A DNA stretch of 64,000 nt from assembly GCF_026151165.2 (NCBI RefSeq), contig NZ_CP117849.1, positions 62,001 through 126,000 on the forward strand, in the 5' to 3' direction. Position 1 is the stretch's first letter. Each line of letters starts with the position of its first letter. Below are positions 8,201-16,486 of the stretch, piece by piece. Under the pieces are notes generated by a model that saw nothing but the letters and a program-made list of their open reading frames with translations, was not told the origin of the DNA and searched no databases. The translations under genes and the position numbers were made by a program. Source of the stretch: Cryobacterium sp. SO2 (GTDB taxonomy: Bacteria > Actinomycetota > Actinomycetes > Actinomycetales > Microbacteriaceae).

Positions 8201-9613
8201 TCATGTGGGAGAGCGCCGTGTGTTGAGGGCCGCCAGGGCCTCGCGCAGGAGCCGCGCCGGCGAGCCGTTGGGTGTGGCCGCCGCCGCAAGGGTGCCCACC
8301 AGGCGACCGGTGTCGGCCACGATGCGGCCGGCCACGATCACCCGTTGCACATCGGCCGCGGTGGCGGCGAACACCAGCTGGTCGGCCTCAGCGCCGGCGG
8401 TGCGGATGCTGTGTGCATCGATCTCGACGAGGTCGGCCGGGTCGCCCGGCACCAGGCGGGCCCGGCCGAGGCCGAGGGCCGTGTAACCGTCGGCACTGGC
8501 CGCCCGCAGCAGCTGGGCCGGGCTGAACCGGCCGCGGGAGCCGGAGGCCAGGCGTTCGCCCATCTCCAGGCCGCGCATCTCGAGGAACGGGTCGGTGACG
8601 GCATTCTGGTCGGAGCCAAGGGCGATCGAAGCGCCCGCGTCCGCCAGGGCGCGCGCCGGGCCGATGCCGTCGCCGAGGTCGGCTTCGGTCGTGGGGCACA
8701 TCACCACGTTGACCCCGGCGCTGCCGAGACGGGTGAGGTCCTCGCTGGAGAGGTGGGTGGCGTGCACGACACTCAACCGCGGGGTGAGCGCGCCGAGCCC
8801 GTCGAGCACGGCGGTGGGTGTGGCACCGTAGGCGGCGAGGCAGTCGGCGTTCTCCTGCGGCTGCTCAGAGAGGTGGATGTGCAGCGGCACGGTGGCGGGC
8901 AGCCCAGCGAGGATCTCGCGTATGGCGTCGCGCGGCACGGCCCGCACCGAGTGCAGCGCCGCGCCGACGGAAACCAGGACGGGGTCGGCCGGCCGGGCCG
9001 CGGCATCCGTCTCGATCGCCGTGCCCAGCGCGGCCCAGCGGCCCAGCCACCCGGCAGCGGAGCCGTCGCCGAAGCCGCGTTGTTCCGGCCGCAGCGGGGT
9101 GCCGAGACCGCCGGCCAGGTAGCTGGTATCGAGCAGCACCAGGCGGATACCGACCTCGCGGGCCGCCGTCGCCAATGCGAGTTCCATCGCATGCGCCTGC
9201 GGGTATACGCTGCCGTCCTCCTGGTGGTGCAGGTAGTGGAACTCGCCGACCGCGGTGTAGCCGCTCACGAGCATCTCGGCGAAGACGGCCCGGGCCAGCT
9301 CGAGGTAGAGCTTCGGGGTGAGCGCCTGCGCCACCTGGTACATCGACTCGCGCCAGCGCCAGAAGTCGCCGCCCTGGTTGTGCGTGCGGCCGCGCAGTGC
9401 TCGGTGGAAGGCGTGCGAGTGGGCGTTGGCCAGACCGGGCAGCACGGTGCCGAGGCGGACGTCGGCGGGCTCGGCGGGCACGTCGTCGGCCCGGCCGGTG
9501 ATGCGGCCGTCTGCGCCCGCGGTGAGGCGCACGCCCGGGACGGCGACGCCGTCGACGAGGAGCGTCTCGCACCAGTAGGTCACCGGCCCGCGGTCCACCG
9601 CGGCCGTGGTCAC
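8201..9613 (-). CDS. hutF: Formimidoylglutamate deiminase
   Basis: Converts N-formimidoyl-L-glutamate to N-formyl-L-glutamate and ammonia, the two-step branch of histidine degradation. The 470-residue amidohydrolase shows the metal site NAHSHAFHRAL, then FHYLHHQ, the substrate region PLHIHLSEQPQE, VVHATHL and the metal aspartate in ALGSDQNA. GTG 9613 overlaps the stop of the upstream M20 gene by 4 bases (GTGA), so the longer frame to 9883 is rejected. The product needs a deformylase to yield glutamate. No hutG-type gene is nearby, which puts the adjacent M20 enzyme in the frame for that step (inference). Confidence 0.92.
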   Translation of the reverse strand: MTTAAVDRGPVTYWCETLLVDGVAVPGVRLTAGADGRITGRADDVPAEPADVRLGTVLPGLANAHSHAFHRALRGRTHNQGGDFWRWRESMYQVAQALTPKLYLELARAVFAEMLVSGYTAVGEFHYLHHQEDGSVYPQAHAMELALATAAREVGIRLVLLDTSYLAGGLGTPLRPEQRGFGDGSAAGWLGRWAALGTAIETDAAARPADPVLVSVGAALHSVRAVPRDAIREILAGLPATVPLHIHLSEQPQENADCLAAYGATPTAVLDGLGALTPRLSVVHATHLSSEDLTRLGSAGVNVVMCPTTEADLGDGIGPARALADAGASIALGSDQNAVTDPFLEMRGLEMGERLASGSRGRFSPAQLLRAASADGYTALGLGRARLVPGDPADLVEIDAHSIRTAGAEADQLVFAATAADVQRVIVAGRIVADTGRLVGTLAAAATPNGSPARLLREALAALNTRRSPT

Positions 9614-10818
9614 AGCAGCTCCCGCAGCAGGGTGTCCAGCGCCTCGACACCGGCGAGGCAGTCCTCGAGCGTGGCAAACTCCTCGGGCGAGTGTGAGATG
9701 CCGGTGGGGTTGCGCACGAAAAGCATGGCCGTGGGCACCCGGGCGGCGAGCACGCCGGCGTCGTGCCCGGCGCCGGTGGGCAGCGCCGGGATGCCGCCGA
9801 GCGCGAGGGCCAGGCGGGCGGCGAGCTCCGGGTCGAAGGTGACGGTACCCGTCCAGGACTCCTCGGTCACGGTGGCGGCGCAACCGGCGTGGGGTGAATC
9901 GAGCCGGGCGGTGATGTCGGCCACGACGGCGCGGGCCTGCCCGTCGGTCTCGGCCCGGGCGTCGAGCCAGGCGTGCACCGCCGAGGGGATGACGTTGGTG
10001 CCCCCGGGCACGGCCTCGATGCGGCCGACCGTGGCGCGGGCGCCGGGGCTGTCCAGAGCGGCCTGCTGCACGGCCACGATGGCGTGGGCGGCAGCGACCA
10101 TGGGGTCGCGGCGGTCGGTCATCAGGGTGGCGCCGGCGTGGTTGCCCTGGCCGGTGAAGCTCAACCGCCAGCGGCCGTGCGCGAGGATCGACGAGGCCAC
10201 CGCGAGCGGCTCGGCCAGGTCAATGAGACCGCGACCCTGCTCCACATGCAGTTCGAGGAATATGCCGATGCGGTCCAGGGCCTCCTGGTCGCGGCCCAGG
10301 TGGGCGGGGTCGAGGCCCGCCGTGACGGCGGCCTCGGCAAAGGTGATTCCGCCCCGGTCGGTGAGACCCCGGGCCTTGTCGGCGTCGATGGCGCCGGAGA
10401 GCAGCCGGGAGCCCAGGCAGGCCACCCCGAAGCGGGAGCCCTCCTCCTCGGCGAAGACCAGCACGGCGCACGGCCGGGTGGGCACGACACCGGCGGCCTG
10501 CAACCGGGCTACGGCGTCGAGGGCGGAGACCACCCCGAGTGGTCCGTCGTAGGCGCCGCCGCCGGGCACCGAGTCGAGGTGGCTGCCGACGACAACGGCA
10601 TCCCGCCCCGGGGCACCCCACCAGGCCCAGATATTGCCGTTCCGGTCGGTCTCGACGGCCAGGCCCAGCCGCTCGGCGCGCTCGGTGAACCAGGCCCGCA
10701 GGTCGAGCTCCGCGCTCTGCCAGAGGTGCCGGGAGTAGCCGCCGGCGCGCTGGTCGCGGCCGGTGCCGGAGATCTCGTCGAGGCCGGCGAGCACACCGTG
10801 GGCGACGAGGTCAGGCAT
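9610..10818 (-). CDS. M20-family amidohydrolase (allantoate amidohydrolase/carbamoylase type) in the hut cluster
   Basis: Binuclear-metal amidase of 402 residues in the hydantoinase/carbamoylase branch. Metal-ligand motifs are VVGSHLDSVPGGGAYDGPLGV, FAEEEGSRFG and LELHVEQG; the dimerisation domain begins near FTGQGNHAGATLMTDRRD; a late histidine lies in TGAGHDAG. Homologues hydrolyse allantoate, ureidoglycolate or N-carbamoyl amino acids. Here it lies between hutU and hutF with overlaps on both sides (8 bases with hutU, 4 with hutF), so it is translated as part of histidine catabolism. The likeliest role is hydrolysis of N-formyl-L-glutamate in place of HutG, but that is inferred from position only. 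ATG 10818 is chosen; ATG 10827 would add three residues. Confidence 0.82.
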   Translation of the reverse strand: MPDLVAHGVLAGLDEISGTGRDQRAGGYSRHLWQSAELDLRAWFTERAERLGLAVETDRNGNIWAWWGAPGRDAVVVGSHLDSVPGGGAYDGPLGVVSALDAVARLQAAGVVPTRPCAVLVFAEEEGSRFGVACLGSRLLSGAIDADKARGLTDRGGITFAEAAVTAGLDPAHLGRDQEALDRIGIFLELHVEQGRGLIDLAEPLAVASSILAHGRWRLSFTGQGNHAGATLMTDRRDPMVAAAHAIVAVQQAALDSPGARATVGRIEAVPGGTNVIPSAVHAWLDARAETDGQARAVVADITARLDSPHAGCAATVTEESWTGTVTFDPELAARLALALGGIPALPTGAGHDAGVLAARVPTAMLFVRNPTGISHSPEEFATLEDCLAGVEALDTLLRELL

Positions 10819-12577
10819 CCGGCGCATCCGTGGCGGCCGGCGCCGGCGCATCCGTCTCCCACATCGGTACCCGCAGGCCGCGCTCCCTGGCCACCTCTTC
10901 GGCGCGTTCGTAGCCGGCGTCGACGTGGCGCATCACGCCGGTGCCCGGGTCGTTGGTGAGCACGCGGGCGATCTTCTCGGCGGCCAGCGGGGTGCCGTCG
11001 GCCACGATCACCTGGCCGGCGTGGATGCTGCGGCCGATGCCGACCCCGCCGCCGTGATGGATCGAGACCCAGGTGGCACCGGACGCGGTATTGAGCAGCG
11101 CGTTCAGCAGCGGCCAGTCGGCGATGGCGTCTGAGCCGTCTTTCATGCCCTCGGTCTCGCGGTAGGGCGAGGCGACGGAGCCGGAATCCAGGTGGTCCCG
11201 ACCGATCACGATCGGGGCGCTCAGCTCACCGGAGGCGACCATCTCGTTGAATTTGAGGCCGGCCAGGTGCCGTTCCTGGTAGCCGAGCCAGCAGATGCGG
11301 GCGGGCAGGCCCTCGAACTGCACCTTCTCGCCGGCGGCGGTGATCCATCGGCGCAGGTGCTCGTCGTGCGGGAAGAGCTCGACGATGGCCTGGTCGGTGG
11401 CCGCGATGTCTGCCGGGTCGCCCGAGAGGGCCGCCCAGCGGAACGGGCCCTTGCCTTCGGCGAAGAGCGGCCGGATGTAGGCCGGCACGAAGCCGGGGAA
11501 GTCGAATGCCCGCTCGCAGCCACCGAGCAGCGCCTCGGCGCGGATGGAGTTGCCGTAGTCGAAGACCTCGGCGCCGGCATCCTGGAAGTCGACCATGGCC
11601 TGCACCTGCTTGGCCATGGTGGCGCGGGCCTGGCGGGTGAATTCCTCGGGGTTTTCGGCGGCGTAGGCGTGCCACTCGGCGACCGTGACGCCCTCTGGCA
11701 GGTAGGCCAGAGGGTCGTGCGCGCTGGTCTGGTCGGTGACGATGTCGATGGGCACCTGGCGGGCCCGCAGTTCGGCGAAGACCGTGGCGGCGTTGCCGAC
11801 CAGGCCCACCGAGAGCGGCCGGCGTTCGGCCTTGGCGGCGAGCACCCGGGCGATGGCGTCGTCGATGTCGGCGGTCATCTCGTCGAGGTAACCGCGCTCC
11901 ACCCGACGCTGAAGCCGGGTCGGGTCGACGTCGACGATGAGCACCACTCCCTCGTTGAGGGTCACGGCCATCGGCTGGGCGCCGCCCATGCCGCCGGCGC
12001 CGCCGGTGAGGGTGAGGGTGCCGGCCAGGGTGCCGCCGAACCTCTTCGCGGCCACGGCGGCGAAGGTCTCGTAGGTGCCCTGCAGGATGCCCTGGGTGCC
12101 GATGTAGATCCAGGACCCGGCGGTCATCTGGCCGTACATGGTGAGCCCGAGGGCCTCGAGCTTGCGGAACTCGGGCCAGGTGGCCCAGTCGCCGACGAGG
12201 TTGGAGTTGGCGATCAGCACCCGCGGCGCCCACTCGTGGGTGCGGAACACGCCCACCGGCTTGCCGGACTGCACGAGCAGGGTCTCGTCCTTCTCCAGCG
12301 TGGTGAGGGTGCGCACGATGGCGTCATAGGCCTCCCAGTTGCGGGCGGCCTTGCCCGTGCCGCCGTAGACGACGAGCTTCTCCGGGTGCTCGGCCACCTC
12401 GGGGTCGAGGTTGTTCATCAGCATCCGGAGCGGGCCCTCGGTCTGCCAGCTCTTGGCGGTGAGGGTGGTGCCGCGGGCGGCGCGCACGATGCGGGGCGGA
12501 TGCGCGTCGGTGGGCGGGGCATCCGTCGCTGTGGTCATCGTGGGGCTGGTGGGGCCGGTCTCGGTCAGGTCGGGCAT
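10811..12577 (-). CDS. hutU: Urocanate hydratase
   Basis: Second step of histidine degradation: adds water to urocanate to give imidazolonepropionate, using NAD+ as a catalytic cofactor. At 588 residues it is slightly longer than the usual ~555, because of a Thr/Pro-rich N-terminal leader of about 25 residues; ATG 12538 (MTTATDAPP) would shorten it. Hallmarks are the NAD-binding stretch LTGGAGGMGGAQPMA, GSWIYIGTQGILQGTYETF, ARICWLGYQER with the conserved Cys, and the C-terminal SGATWVSIHHGGGVGIG. It lies 45 bp after hutH and overlaps the next gene. Confidence 0.96.
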   Translation of the reverse strand: MPDLTETGPTSPTMTTATDAPPTDAHPPRIVRAARGTTLTAKSWQTEGPLRMLMNNLDPEVAEHPEKLVVYGGTGKAARNWEAYDAIVRTLTTLEKDETLLVQSGKPVGVFRTHEWAPRVLIANSNLVGDWATWPEFRKLEALGLTMYGQMTAGSWIYIGTQGILQGTYETFAAVAAKRFGGTLAGTLTLTGGAGGMGGAQPMAVTLNEGVVLIVDVDPTRLQRRVERGYLDEMTADIDDAIARVLAAKAERRPLSVGLVGNAATVFAELRARQVPIDIVTDQTSAHDPLAYLPEGVTVAEWHAYAAENPEEFTRQARATMAKQVQAMVDFQDAGAEVFDYGNSIRAEALLGGCERAFDFPGFVPAYIRPLFAEGKGPFRWAALSGDPADIAATDQAIVELFPHDEHLRRWITAAGEKVQFEGLPARICWLGYQERHLAGLKFNEMVASGELSAPIVIGRDHLDSGSVASPYRETEGMKDGSDAIADWPLLNALLNTASGATWVSIHHGGGVGIGRSIHAGQVIVADGTPLAAEKIARVLTNDPGTGVMRHVDAGYERAEEVARERGLRVPMWETDAPAPAATDAPDA

Positions 12578-12622
12578 GAGCGGGGTCTGCTTTCTCGAGA
12601 GCTGAAGGGAGGGGTCGGTGAA

Positions 12623-14203
12623 TCAGTACAGGTCGCCGGTGGCGCTCTGGGCGGCGGAGAGCACGGCGCCGCTCCGCACGGAGGCGGCCACGGACTCGAT
12701 CTCGGGGGAGAGGAACCGGTCGGGGCCGGGGCCGGCGACCTCGCGGCGCACCTCGGCGAGCACGGCTCCGGTGGCCGGGCCCGGCGTGAGGGGCGCGCGC
12801 AGGTCGAGGGCCCGGCTCGCGGTCATGACCTCGATGCCGAGCACCCGGGCGAGCCCGTCGATGCCGGTGCGCAGCTTGCGGGCGGCGTGCCAGCCCATCG
12901 ACACGTGGTCCTCCTGCATGGCCGAGGAGGGGATCGAGTCGACCGAGGCGGGCACGGCCAGGCGCTTGAGCTCGGAGACGATGCCCGCGGCGGTGTACTG
13001 GGCGATCATCAGGCCGGAATCGACTCCCACGTCGTGGGCGAGGAACGCGGGCAGGCCGTTGTTGCGGGCCGGGTCGAGCATCCGGTCGGTGCGGCGTTCG
13101 GACATGCTGGCCACGTCGGCCACGGCGATGGCGAGGAAGTCGAGCACATAGGCGACCGGGGCACCGTGGAAGTTGCCGTTGGATTCGACCCGGCCGTCGA
13201 TGGTGACGACGGGGTTGTCGATCGCGCTGGCCAGTTCGCGGTCGGCGATGCGGCCGGCGTGGTCGATCGTGTCGCGGGCGGCGCCGTGCACCTGCGGGGC
13301 GCAGCGCAGCGAGTAGGCGTCCTGTACCCGGGTGCACTCCGGGCCCTTGTGGCTGGCCACGATGGGGGAGCCGGCGAGCAGGTGGCGGAGGTTCGTGGCG
13401 GAGGCCTGCTGGCCGAGCTGGGGGCGGAGGCTCGCGAGGTCGGCGGCGAAGACGGCATCCGTGCCGAGCAGGGCCTCGATGCTCATCGCCGCGGCCACGT
13501 CGGCGGTGGCGAGCAGGGTGTGCAGGTCGTGCAGGGCCAGGCTGAGCTGGCCGAGCATACCGTCGGTGCCGTTGATCAGCGCCAGGCCCTCCTTCTCGGC
13601 CAGCAGCACGGGCTCGAGTCCGGCGGCGGCGAGGGCAGCGGCCGCGGGCAGTTCCACGCCGGCCCGGTCGCGCACGCTGCCCTCACCCATCAGGGCCAGG
13701 GCGCAGTGAGCCAGCGGGGCCAGGTCGCCCGAGCAGCCGAGCGAGCCGTACTCGCGAACGATCGGGGTGATGCCGGCGTTCAGCATGCCGGCGTACGCCT
13801 CGGCGGTCGACAGGCGGATGCCGGTGCGGCCGGTGAGCAGCGTCGACAGGCGCAGCAGCATGAGGGCGCGCACGGTCTCCCGTTCCACCTCCGCGCCGGA
13901 GCCGGCCGCGTGCGAGCGCACCAGGCTCTGCTGCAGCCGGGTGCGGTCGGCGGCGGTGATGAAGGTGGTGGCGAGGGCGCCGAAGCCCGTGGAGATGCCA
14001 TAGTGCGGTGCCACGTCGGTGGCGAGCACCTCGATGATGGCGCGGCTGGCGGCCACGGCAGCGCGGGCGTCCTCGCCGATGAGCACGGGGGCGTCGTGGC
14101 GGGCGACGGCCACGACATCCGCCACGGTGACCGGCCCCGTACCCACGGTGACCGGGGTCGGGGCAATGGTGGCGGCGGGAAGGACGGTGTCGACGGTGTG
14201 CAT
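12623..14203 (-). CDS. hutH: Histidine ammonia-lyase
   Basis: First step of histidine catabolism: removes ammonia from L-histidine to form trans-urocanate. The 526-residue protein has the lyase fold with the self-made MIO cofactor. The MIO triplet here is Cys157-Ser158-Gly159 (GSLGCSGDLAPLAH) instead of the common Ala-Ser-Gly; to my knowledge Streptomyces-type HutH enzymes also have Cys. Other family motifs are YGISTGFG, SLVRSHAAGSG, KEGLALINGTDGM, QDAYSLRCAPQVHG and SSAMQEDHVSMG. ATG 14203 has AGGAG sequences just upstream; the frame stays open to 15040 but that extension lies in palindromic repeats and the antisense of two genes. First gene of the hut operon. Confidence 0.96.
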   Translation of the reverse strand: MHTVDTVLPAATIAPTPVTVGTGPVTVADVVAVARHDAPVLIGEDARAAVAASRAIIEVLATDVAPHYGISTGFGALATTFITAADRTRLQQSLVRSHAAGSGAEVERETVRALMLLRLSTLLTGRTGIRLSTAEAYAGMLNAGITPIVREYGSLGCSGDLAPLAHCALALMGEGSVRDRAGVELPAAAALAAAGLEPVLLAEKEGLALINGTDGMLGQLSLALHDLHTLLATADVAAAMSIEALLGTDAVFAADLASLRPQLGQQASATNLRHLLAGSPIVASHKGPECTRVQDAYSLRCAPQVHGAARDTIDHAGRIADRELASAIDNPVVTIDGRVESNGNFHGAPVAYVLDFLAIAVADVASMSERRTDRMLDPARNNGLPAFLAHDVGVDSGLMIAQYTAAGIVSELKRLAVPASVDSIPSSAMQEDHVSMGWHAARKLRTGIDGLARVLGIEVMTASRALDLRAPLTPGPATGAVLAEVRREVAGPGPDRFLSPEIESVAASVRSGAVLSAAQSATGDLY

Positions 14204-14245
14204 GCTCCTATCTGACTCCTGCGCGGGCGGCGGCGCAGCGCCTTT

Positions 14246-14274
14246 CAACCGGTTGGTGTCTCGTATACGAGACA
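14246..14274. promoter_or_regulatory. Palindromic operator candidates upstream of hutH
   Basis: A perfect 18-bp palindrome TGTCTCGTATACGAGACA (14257-14274) lies next to a 10-bp palindrome CAACCGGTTG (14246-14255), 43-71 bp upstream of the hutH start. The core TCGTATACGA resembles the half-site arrangement of GntR-type operators. No regulator gene is adjacent, so the binding protein is unknown. Confidence 0.5.
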
Positions 14275-14341
14275 GTTCGCCACGCCGCAGGAAACTTGAC
14301 GTCGGGTTTAGGGTGGGCAGTGAGCCAGTGGAGGTACCGGG

Positions 14342-14857
14342 ATGCTTTCGACCGACCTGATGACGGATGCCTTCGGCCGGGTGCGCGAAGCCGTGCATGC
14401 GGTGCTCGTCGGCGCCGGCCCCGCGCTGCTCGAGTACCGCGCCGATCACGAGGCCAACACCATCGGCTGGCTGATCTGGCACCTCACCCGCGTGCAGGAC
14501 GACCACGTCGCCGACCTGATGGGCGAGCCCCAGGTCTGGACGACCGGCGGCTGGCAGAAGCGCTTCAACCTGCCGTTCGCGGCCGCCGCGACGGGCTACG
14601 GCCAGAGCTCGGCCGACGTGGCCGCGGTGCGCGCCGGCGCCGACCTGCTGCTCGGCTACTTCGACGCCGTGCACGAACGCACGATCGACTATCTGGGCAC
14701 TCTGCACGAGGACGACTTCAGCCGCATCGTCGACACCCGCTGGACGCCAGCGGTGACCCTGGCCGTGCGGTTGGTCAGCGTGATCGGGGACGACCTGGAG
14801 CATGCCGGCCAGGCCGCCTTCGTGCGGGGGCTGGCGATGCGGGCCGGCCTGCACTGA
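14342..14857 (+). CDS. DinB-superfamily protein (DUF664-like)
   Basis: A 171-residue four-helix-bundle protein of the DinB/YfiT metal-dependent group. Probable metal-binding histidines are visible in WLIWHLTRVQDDH and near the end in DDLEHAGQ. In Actinobacteria this superfamily includes mycothiol- or bacillithiol-dependent S-transferases and maleylpyruvate isomerases; the exact activity here is unknown. ATG 14342 is preceded by GGAGG. It is transcribed away from hutH across a 138-bp spacer that holds the palindromic operators, so both could respond to the same regulator. Confidence 0.75.
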   Translation: MLSTDLMTDAFGRVREAVHAVLVGAGPALLEYRADHEANTIGWLIWHLTRVQDDHVADLMGEPQVWTTGGWQKRFNLPFAAAATGYGQSSADVAAVRAGADLLLGYFDAVHERTIDYLGTLHEDDFSRIVDTRWTPAVTLAVRLVSVIGDDLEHAGQAAFVRGLAMRAGLH

Positions 14858-14883
14858 CCCCACCCACGCCCGTACCCGCACGC

Positions 14884-15022
14884 GAGTTCCGCGAGAGCGG
14901 TCATACGGCTGCTTCGCTGCGCTGTGGTGACCCTTTCCCCGCTCTCGCGAGATGCTGAGTTCGCGAGAGCGGTCATGTGGCTGCCTGGTTGGGCTGTGGT
15001 GACCATTTCCCCGCTTTCGCGA
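14884..15022. repeat. Tandem pair of palindromic repeats (family B)
   Basis: Two units of about 66 bp, 14884-14950 and 14957-15022. Each begins GAGTT(C)CGCGAGAGCGGTCA, has an inner TGACC, and closes with CCGCTCTCGCG or CCGCTTTCGCG. Arms in unit 1 are 14890-14900 and 14939-14949; in unit 2, 14962-14972 and 15011-15021. They fill the gap after the DinB-like gene and could fold as two successive hairpins. Confidence 0.75.
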
Positions 15023-15081
15023 ATGGGGCCGCGGGGGCACCCGGCTAGGCTCGGGGGCAGCACCTCGACCCAGGAGAGCCC

Positions 15082-15711
15082 GTGGCCCACTCGTATCCGC
15101 TGTACGTGAACGTGCTGGCGCAGTGCTTCTGCTGCCAGTCGCTGCAGCCGTTCCACTTCACCTCGGCGACCGATCAGGTGGTGTGCACACACTGCCTGCG
15201 TCACCTGGGCGCCGAGAAGGCCGAGCAGCGTGACACCGATCACATCAAGCTCTGGCTGGGACAGTTCGCCGCGCAGCAGGAGACCCTGCAGGAGCTCGCC
15301 ACCACCACCACCGCCACGATCGCCGAGCGCGACGCGGAGATCGCCGCGCTCGCCGCGCAGGTGGCCGAGCTCACCGGCATCGTGGCCGGCCGGTTCGACC
15401 GCGGCCCCGATGCGGCCCTGCGCGGCCTGCTCGAGACCGAGGTGCTCAAGCGTGCCGAACGCAAGGCCGAGCTGGGCCAGCGCCGCACGGATGCCGCGAT
15501 GGCCGTGCTCTGGCAGATCGACAGGTTGCACCAGGTCACCCCGGCCGACCCACAGCGCTGCGGATGCGGCAAGTCGACCGCTGCCTGCCCCGAAACCCGG
15601 GCGTTGGGCCCGGTGCGCCAGGCGCTGGGTGACTGGGAGGCGAAGAACCAGAAGCTGCACGCCGCCGGCCAGCGGCACGCCCTGCCGGCCGGGCATCCCG
15701 ACCTGCCCTGA
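15082..15711 (+). CDS. Zinc-ribbon and coiled-coil protein of unknown function
   Basis: A 209-residue soluble protein I cannot assign. Residues 15-40 contain CFCCQSLQPFHF then VCTHCLRHLG, a CxxC...CxxC zinc-ribbon arrangement. Residues about 55-95 (QFAAQQETLQELATTTTATI then AERDAEIAALAAQVAELTG) form an Ala/Glu/Leu-rich coiled coil. Near residue 155 a second Cys cluster CGCGKSTAACPET recurs. GTG 15082 has AGGAG upstream and gives MAHSYPLY. It is flanked on both sides by tandem palindromic repeats and has no operon partners. Codon use is like the surrounding genes, so it is probably real. Confidence 0.7.
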   Translation: MAHSYPLYVNVLAQCFCCQSLQPFHFTSATDQVVCTHCLRHLGAEKAEQRDTDHIKLWLGQFAAQQETLQELATTTTATIAERDAEIAALAAQVAELTGIVAGRFDRGPDAALRGLLETEVLKRAERKAELGQRRTDAAMAVLWQIDRLHQVTPADPQRCGCGKSTAACPETRALGPVRQALGDWEAKNQKLHAAGQRHALPAGHPDLP

Positions 15712-15721
15712 CCCGCCCGGC

Positions 15722-15882
15722 CCCGACAAGGGTGGCCCATTTTCGCTAGTGAGGAGCCCGCCACCACTAGCAAAAATGGGCCGGTCTCTGGTTCGGCCGC
15801 GCGCGCTCCGCCCGGCCCCAACAAGGGTGGCCCACTTTCGCTAGTGCGGGGGTGCCGCTCACTAGCGAAAATGGGCCACTCA
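15722..15882. repeat. Tandem pair of palindromic repeats (family C)
   Basis: Two units about 95 bp apart. In unit 1, GGCCCATTTTCGCTAGTG (15734-15751) pairs with CACTAGCAAAAATGGGCC (15765-15782). In unit 2, GGCCCACTTTCGCTAGTG (15829-15846) pairs with CACTAGCGAAAATGGGCC (15860-15877). Each is preceded by an ACAAGGGT sequence. They lie between two convergent genes and could act as transcription ends in both directions. Confidence 0.78.
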
Positions 15883-15905
15883 TGGGGTGGGCTGCCGGGA
15901 GAAGG

Positions 15906-16484
15906 TCAGACCGCGGGGCGGGCGACCGAGGACCGGCCGGGGTCGCGCGCGCCGAAGCTGGAGGAACCGGGGCTGGGCGTGAGGCCCAGGCGGCGCACGA
16001 TCTCGGCGGCCTCCTCGGCGGGCTTGCGGCCCGCGTCGATGGTGATCGCGTTTTCGTCGGGCCCGGGCACCTCGAGCGTAGCCACCTGCGAGTCGAGCAG
16101 CGAGGTGGGCATGTAGTGGTCGTGCCGGGTGGCCAGGCGCCGCCCGATCAGGTCTTTCGATCCGGTGAGGTGCACGAAGATCACGTTGTGCTCGCGCAGC
16201 ACGTCGCGGTAGCGGCGCTTGAGCGCCGAGCAGGTGATGATGCCGGGCACGCCCGCCATGGTGTGCTCGATGATCCACGACGAGATGGTGTCGAGCCACG
16301 GCGCGCGGTCCTCGTCGTTGAGCGGCTCGCCGGAGGACATCTTGTCGATGTTCTCCTGCGGGTGCAGGTCGTCGCCCTCCTCGAGGTCCCAGCCGAGCTG
16401 GCCGGCGAGGATGCCCGCCACGGTGGACTTGCCGGATCCGGAGATGCCCATGATCACGAGCACGGGCTGCTGATTCTCATACAT
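15906..16484 (-). CDS. gntK: Gluconokinase
   Basis: Phosphorylates D-gluconate to 6-phosphogluconate for the pentose phosphate pathway. The 192-residue P-loop kinase has Walker A GISGSGKST (13-21), the substrate-binding region EEGDDLHPQENIDKMSSGEPL, the DEDRAPWL motif, CSALKRRYRDVLR and LATRHDHYMP. All are diagnostic of the GntK family. ATG 16484 lies 2 bp after the stop of the permease gene, so the pair forms a gluconate uptake operon. About 25 C-terminal residues (SPGSSSFGARDPGRSSVARPAV) extend past the usual end of the family and are probably unstructured. Confidence 0.94.
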   Translation of the reverse strand: MYENQQPVLVIMGISGSGKSTVAGILAGQLGWDLEEGDDLHPQENIDKMSSGEPLNDEDRAPWLDTISSWIIEHTMAGVPGIITCSALKRRYRDVLREHNVIFVHLTGSKDLIGRRLATRHDHYMPTSLLDSQVATLEVPGPDENAITIDAGRKPAEEAAEIVRRLGLTPSPGSSSFGARDPGRSSVARPAV

Positions 16485-16486
16485 GG

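Noticed and set aside
11192..14215. A 1007-residue open frame on the plus strand opposite hutU and hutH
   Set aside because: It is the antisense of well-supported hut genes, with Gly/Val/His-rich composition typical of shadow frames in GC-rich DNA. It has no recognisable domain.
12623..15040. An 805-residue version of histidine ammonia-lyase with a long N-terminal extension
   Set aside because: The extension reads through tandem palindromic repeats and the antisense of two genes. ATG 14203 with AGGAG gives the normal enzyme length.
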